Virus record (IMG/VR): IMGVR_UViG_3300022745_000140
Coordinates: 1 to 24,755 of that record
Origin: a virus
Reading direction: 5' to 3' (one strand)
DNA length: 24,755 bases
Shown here: positions 20,933 through 24,755 of the stretch, in pieces
Numbering within the stretch: position 1 is the first letter of the stretch
Layout: each line of letters opens with the position of its first letter
Notes under the pieces: generated by a model
Database searches by the model: none
The model's input: the letters and a program-made list of their open reading frames with translations, nothing else
What the model was told of the DNA's origin: nothing
Program-made: the position numbers and the translations under genes

Positions 20933-21019
20933 TTGAGTGGCGTCTCGCGGTGACTGTCGCTGTCACGCTGGAAACGTAACCAGCACCACCTTAACTTTAT
21001 GACCTTTAGGAGCTTTGCT

Positions 21020-21955
21020 ATGACTACTGTTCTCAACACTGAATCCGCTGCAATCATTAAGAACCAACTCCACACCGAGGGTGTAGACGATGGCGACAAG
21101 GTGATCTTCGAAGGCATTGTCACCACACGTGGTGCTGCTGCCGAGGAGATCACCAAGCGCCAGGTTGAATCTCGCAACACGTTCTACGATCCGCAGGACG
21201 CTGTGGGTGACATTGCCAATGCTCACCTCAAGTACGAGCTGCGCCAGTCCATGGCGTGGGCACTGGACATGCAGTGCATCAGCCAAGCGCGTGACTTGTT
21301 CTACCGCATGCGTGCGACCAAGGCTGACTCGATTGATGACTTCAACGAGTTCATCAATGACATCGCTGAAATTTCAGCGAACGAGTCCTACAACGTAGAC
21401 CTCGGCTTCGAGGAAAACACTGGGACGCTGCGTAGCCTGTCTCAACTGCTCGTGCTGCGTGAGCACTGGCACGATCTGGCTGAGACTGCCTCCAAGTCCG
21501 TGGGCACCAAGTACGCACCGCGTACGCTGGAAGAACTCATGGCTAATGAGAAGCCACGTACCCTCAACGAAGACACGTCGCTGAATCTGGAGACATTGGC
21601 CAAGGCGATGACGCGCAAGGCACCTGAGCGTTTCCAGACAACTTACGAGCTACTGGTCAAGCAACAGGCTAACACCTATGCGAACCAGCACAAGACGCGT
21701 GTGCTCACAGCTCCGGCTGTGGTCAGCATCTTTGCAGTTGCTGATTACCGTCGTGATGTGGCCGAGGTTCACTTCTGGGAACTCTCGAACGAACTGCAGG
21801 CACGCATGGTGCAGCAAGTGAAGGCTGCGGCTGAACGCGCTGTGGTCAAGCTCGCTAACTGGAAGGGTGTGACAACTGCGGCCTACGCCATGCTGACGGT
21901 TGAAGCCTTCGACCTGATGGATGCGCTCGACGTGGTTGCTGCGAAGTTCGAGTGA
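21020..21955 (+). CDS. Protein of unknown function (311 aa)
   Basis: A 311-aa, mainly helical, soluble protein, not recognised. It has no Cys-based motifs, Walker motifs or membrane segments. Charged helices are typical throughout (ITKRQVESRNTFYDPQDAV; ELRQSMAWALDMQCISQARDL; WELSNELQARMVQQVKAAAERAVVKL). ATG 21020 was chosen over 20999 because TTAGGAG lies 8 nt before it. It stands alone between a structured leader and a strong terminator, so it is probably a single-gene transcription unit expressed at a high level. A role in DNA metabolism or as a regulator is possible from the position before the primase/helicase, but there is no direct support. Confidence 0.75.
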   Translation: MTTVLNTESAAIIKNQLHTEGVDDGDKVIFEGIVTTRGAAAEEITKRQVESRNTFYDPQDAVGDIANAHLKYELRQSMAWALDMQCISQARDLFYRMRATKADSIDDFNEFINDIAEISANESYNVDLGFEENTGTLRSLSQLLVLREHWHDLAETASKSVGTKYAPRTLEELMANEKPRTLNEDTSLNLETLAKAMTRKAPERFQTTYELLVKQQANTYANQHKTRVLTAPAVVSIFAVADYRRDVAEVHFWELSNELQARMVQQVKAAAERAVVKLANWKGVTTAAYAMLTVEAFDLMDALDVVAAKFE

Positions 21956-21962
21956 TGTGTGC

Positions 21963-21984
21963 GGTAAGGGCTTCGGCCCTTACC
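21963..21984 (+). terminator. Strong hairpin terminator with a UUCG loop
   Basis: GGTAAGGGC and GCCCTTACC make a perfect 9-bp stem around TTCG, followed by TGCTTTGT. It begins 7 nt after the stop of the 311-aa gene. The UUCG loop closed by C-G is exceptionally stable. The design matches the minus-strand terminator at 7867-7890. Confidence 0.85.
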
Positions 21985-22258
21985 TGCTTTGTGAAACCAG
22001 GGAGGATGACGGACTACGGACTACGGGCTGAGTCTTGGGACTTAGGCTTGCGGGCGCCGCCCCATCTCTATATAGACTCTACTACTACTCTACTACTCTA
22101 TATTACTTATTCTCTATTTAATTAGATTAGATTATAAGTATAAGATTATAAGGTATATAGGTATACAGAGGAGAACAGGGCTTATGACCATGCCTTACGT
22201 CTTGTGATCGAAGCTCTGTTTTAGATCGTGTAGACTCCCTCCCTTCTGAAAGGACATC
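21985..22258 (+). promoter_or_regulatory. AT-rich noncoding region before the primase/helicase gene
   Basis: The 303-bp gene-free stretch 21956-22258 begins with the terminator and continues with a tandem GGACTAC repeat (22011-22024), a GC-rich patch, then an unusually AT-rich run (about 22066-22165) with CTACTACT triplet repeats, two copies of AGATTATAAG (22129-22138 and 22143-22152) and GGTATA repeats. A sigma70-like TTGCGG-17 nt-TATAGA (22048-22076) points rightward. A TTTTAGATCG copy lies at 22218-22227. The features suit a promoter cluster or DNA-unwinding element. Confidence 0.5.
22048..22076 (+). promoter_or_regulatory. Candidate sigma70-like promoter for the primase/helicase gene
   Basis: TTGCGG (22048-22053) and TATAGA (22071-22076) are separated by 17 nt, at the edge between GC-rich and AT-rich DNA and downstream of a strong terminator. 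The -35 matches TTGACA in four of six positions, and the -10 matches TATAAT in four of six. Confidence 0.35.
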
Positions 22259-24637
22259 ATGAACGTCTTCTTCCTCCAAGCTGCTGTGCCTCTGACCAAG
22301 CAATACGCCAAGGTTTCTGGGGAACTCACCAAGACCCCCTACCCCTTTGTGTGGGAGTTCACATCCCATCAAGAGTCGGTCAACAACCTCACCCAGTTCG
22401 AGTCGCTTTTGACCAAGCATGCTGCCAAAGGTCACTGTGTGCTCAAGGGCACCATTGCACGCGACCTGGTGAAGGAATCGCGTGCAGGCAGCACCAACAC
22501 CACAGACACCACCGAGTGGTTGGTGCTCGACCTGGATGGATTGCCCGAGCACATCACCATCCAGACACCTGGTGGCCAGACTGTCTCCCAACCTCTCACC
22601 ATTGATCTGTTCTTGGGTGAGATCGGTCTGTCTGACATTAGTTACGTCGTTCAATGGAGTGCCAGCTACGGCGTGAGCGACAAGAAGATTCGCGCCCACG
22701 TGTTCATGATGCTGGACCGTCCGTACACAGCACCGCTCTTGAAGCAATGGCTCATCCAGAAGAACCACGAGGTGCCCATGCTACGTGATTCCATGACGCT
22801 GACCAAGACCGGCAACTCCATCTCCTGGCCTTTGGACATCAGTGCATGCCAGAACGACAAGCTGATCTACATTGCGCCGCCCATCCTCAAGGGCATCAAG
22901 GACCCTATGGGTAAGACGCCGCGCATCTCGCTGGAGAAGCGCAAGTTCGATGTGCTGTCGCTGTCTAGCACGATCAACACCACTGACAAGAACACCAAGC
23001 TCACGCATGACCGCGTGAACGAGCTGCGTGATGCCATGGGCCTGCCCAAGCGCAAGTTCACCTACAAGGTAGCGGGCCAGGCCCATGTGCTGCTCAAGCC
23101 CGATGAGGCCTCTATCACCGACATGAAGATCGAACGTGGCTTCGTGTACTTCAATCTCAATGGTGGTGACAGCTGGGCCTACTACCACCCGGAGGACAAA
23201 CCTGACTACATCCACAACTTCAAAGGTGAGCCAAGCTACCTCACCAAAGAGCTGCTGCCCGAATACTGGCTGCAAGTCACATCGTCTGGAAATCTTCGTA
23301 CGTCAAGTTCGGGCATTACTTACCTGGCTTTCTGTGACCGCAAGTCTGGTGTCTATTACCGTGGCACTTACGACAATGCTGCTGACCTCTTGGACATCAC
23401 CCCGGCCAAGAACGAAACCCAGTTGCGCCACTTCGCTCTTCAGTACGGTGTGCCTCTGGGAGACTACATCCCAGAATGGGACTTGGTGTTCGACCCTCTG
23501 GACAACGTACGCGTTGATGTGGCCAACAAGGTGATCAACAAGTTTGTGCCTAGCCCGTACATGAAGGCCATGGCCAAGAAGGTCACCAAGTGCCCACCCA
23601 CGATCTTCAAGGTGCTGCACCATGCACTGGGCGATGACGTTGACATCACCGAGCACTTCCTGAACTGGCTGTCGTTTGCACTGCAACGCCGCGACCGTAC
23701 CAAGACCGCATGGGTCATGCACGGCACGCAGGGCACTGGCAAGGGCATCCTGACCAACAACATCTTGCGCCCTATCTTCAGCGCCCCCCACGTAGCTAGT
23801 CGCCGGATGGAAGAGCTGGGTGACAAGTACAACCAGTTCATGGAGAACTCGCTCCTGGTGTTCGTGGACGAAGTGCAGATCAAAGCCCTCCAGAACGAGA
23901 AGGGCGTGATGGCCAAGCTGAAGAACTTCATCACCGAAGAGAACGTGCCCATGCGTGCGATGTACAGCAATGCGGTGGAGGCTCGCAACTACACCAACTG
24001 GATTTTCATGTCCAACATGACAGACCCAGTGCTGATCGACAAGAACGACCGTCGCTTCAACGTGGGCAAGTACCAGCCCAACAAACTGGTGATCAGCGAC
24101 AAGGAGCTGGAGACCATTGAGAAAGAGCTGCAGGCCTTCCATGATTACTTGCTCTCCTACCCGTTGGACGAGGCCAAGGCCGGTGAAGTGATCCACACCA
24201 CCGACCGCGACACCATGATCAGCATCAGCGAGTCGTCTATCGACACCGTAGCAAGCGCATTGCTGGAAGGCAAGTTTGGATTCTTCATCGACCAGCTGCC
24301 TACCGACATGTCCTACCAGCGCAATGCCATGCTCAATGGCAAGGTAGAGGACTACCGTGAAGTGCTCGCCGCCCTCCTCGGTCGCACTGCCAACACAGGC
24401 TCTTGCAACATCGCCCGCGATGAGCTGCGCGTCATGATGGAGTACGTGGTGGGAAACATCCCGGTGTCGCCCAACAAGTTCACCTCGCTGCTCAAACACC
24501 ACCGCGTCCACACCAAGGCCGTGTGGGTGAACAACAAGACCGTGAATGGTCTGAGCGTGGTGTGGAAAGACACGATGCACTTCAGCAAATACATCAATGA
24601 CCACTTCAGTGCCAAGAAAGCGACCAAGGTGAAGTAG
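22259..24637 (+). CDS. Primase-polymerase / SF3 helicase fusion (792 aa)
   Basis: A 792-aa replication protein with two parts. Residues about 1-260 look like an archaeo-eukaryotic primase (AEP) domain: WLVLDLDG (D91, D93), RAHVFMMLD (H147) and SWPLDIS (D193) fit the DxD, xxH and D motifs. Residues about 440-660 are a superfamily 3 / D5-type helicase (DUF5906-like): Walker A HGTQGTGKG (488-496), Walker B LLVFVDEVQ (D537, E538), sensor WIFMSNMTDP (from 581) and NDRRF as likely arginine finger. A C-terminal winged-helix-like part follows. It should prime and unwind phage DNA. The start is backed by AAAGGA about 7 nt upstream. The stop is directly followed by the next ATG. Confidence 0.88.
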   Translation: MNVFFLQAAVPLTKQYAKVSGELTKTPYPFVWEFTSHQESVNNLTQFESLLTKHAAKGHCVLKGTIARDLVKESRAGSTNTTDTTEWLVLDLDGLPEHITIQTPGGQTVSQPLTIDLFLGEIGLSDISYVVQWSASYGVSDKKIRAHVFMMLDRPYTAPLLKQWLIQKNHEVPMLRDSMTLTKTGNSISWPLDISACQNDKLIYIAPPILKGIKDPMGKTPRISLEKRKFDVLSLSSTINTTDKNTKLTHDRVNELRDAMGLPKRKFTYKVAGQAHVLLKPDEASITDMKIERGFVYFNLNGGDSWAYYHPEDKPDYIHNFKGEPSYLTKELLPEYWLQVTSSGNLRTSSSGITYLAFCDRKSGVYYRGTYDNAADLLDITPAKNETQLRHFALQYGVPLGDYIPEWDLVFDPLDNVRVDVANKVINKFVPSPYMKAMAKKVTKCPPTIFKVLHHALGDDVDITEHFLNWLSFALQRRDRTKTAWVMHGTQGTGKGILTNNILRPIFSAPHVASRRMEELGDKYNQFMENSLLVFVDEVQIKALQNEKGVMAKLKNFITEENVPMRAMYSNAVEARNYTNWIFMSNMTDPVLIDKNDRRFNVGKYQPNKLVISDKELETIEKELQAFHDYLLSYPLDEAKAGEVIHTTDRDTMISISESSIDTVASALLEGKFGFFIDQLPTDMSYQRNAMLNGKVEDYREVLAALLGRTANTGSCNIARDELRVMMEYVVGNIPVSPNKFTSLLKHHRVHTKAVWVNNKTVNGLSVVWKDTMHFSKYINDHFSAKKATKVK

Positions 24638-24755
24638 ATGATTGAATTGCTGGAGACCAAGGTCTACGAAGGCAGAGAGATTGTGGCGGTGGTTGTACCC
24701 GACAACAACTCCCGTATATGCGGCGCCTGCGTAGGCCTTCATCTTGTCCACTGCA
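24638..24755 (+). CDS. Partial ORF, N-terminus only (at least 39 aa)
   Basis: An ATG directly after the primase/helicase stop (TAGATG) opens a frame that runs to the window edge without a stop: MIELLETKVYEGREIVAVVV then PDNNSRICGACVGLHLVHC. A CxxC pair (C33, C36) plus C44 at the edge hints at a small Cys-rich phage protein. The immediate junction suggests co-translation with the helicase. Nothing more can be said without the rest. Confidence 0.55.
   Translation, partial: MIELLETKVYEGREIVAVVVPDNNSRICGACVGLHLVHC

Larger units (their letters stand above)
20801..21019 (+). other. Structured noncoding region with a DnaA-box 9-mer
   Basis: This 219-bp gap carries four successive stem-loop candidates: 20806-20831 (9 bp), 20855-20873 (tgcgTTAAcgca palindrome with flanking GTG/CAC), 20905-20919 (CCGAT/ATCGG) and 20950-20966 (GTGAC/GTCAC). 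It also holds a perfect TTATCCACA at 20924-20932. It could be a long structured leader of the 311-aa gene, a small RNA or part of a replication origin. It has no tRNA features that I could find. Confidence 0.4.

Noticed and set aside
20801-21019. Possible tRNA gene
   Set aside because: Several stems exist but no cloverleaf, T-loop TTCRANY sequence or CCA-type acceptor pairing could be found.
22077-22165. AT-rich block as an insertion-sequence remnant or att site
   Set aside because: No terminal inverted repeats, transposase fragment, integrase gene or duplicated core was seen; low-complexity control DNA explains it better.
23303-24751. Leftward ORF of 482 codons
   Set aside because: Antisense to the primase/helicase, which has clear motifs; this frame shows none.

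Overview
The window looks like part of the genome of a tailed, double-stranded DNA bacteriophage with a podovirus-like virion. The evidence is a complete packaging and capsid set (small and large terminase, P22-type portal, scaffold-like protein, N4 gp56-type major capsid protein), small head-tail and tail-fibre adaptor proteins, fibre-like proteins, and a fused primase/helicase. No host housekeeping gene, rRNA, tRNA, integrase or lysis gene is visible. The GC-rich coding sequence and strong Shine-Dalgarno sites suggest a proteobacterial host, possibly betaproteobacterial; that host guess is inference only.

Layout. Positions 1-19238 are the late (virion) region, transcribed entirely leftward. 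Read in the direction of transcription: small terminase (19238), an 87-aa protein, a 692-aa fibre/spike protein, large terminase, a 123-aa helical protein, portal, scaffold-like protein, a 107-aa conserved protein, an N4 gp49/Sf6 gene 66 family protein and a RyR-domain protein. A strong terminator follows, then major capsid protein, a 168-aa beta-rich protein, a second terminator, two tandem paralogous small proteins, a head-tail adaptor, a fibre-tail adaptor, a fibre-like protein, a 61-aa Cys-motif protein, a 401-aa structural protein and finally a giant protein of at least 1,401 residues that runs off the left edge. Genes are tightly packed, with many ATGA or TAATG start/stop overlaps.

Positions 19239-19491 are a divergent intergenic region with an AT-rich core and several hairpins. 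From 19492 rightward lies a presumed early/middle region: small proteins (79, 134, 95, 28 and 68 aa; three contain membrane segments), a structured noncoding stretch with a perfect DnaA-box 9-mer, a 311-aa protein of unknown function, a strong terminator, a 300-bp AT-rich noncoding stretch, a 792-aa primase-polymerase/SF3 helicase, and the start of another gene cut by the right edge.

The most unusual items are: the giant edge-crossing ORF with two propeller-like halves around an Ala-rich repeat array; a fibre/spike cassette sitting between the two terminase genes; a RyR-domain gene in the capsid operon; twin identical hairpin leaders before two successive early genes; and a TTAGA/TCTAA-type motif recurring in the intergenic regions.
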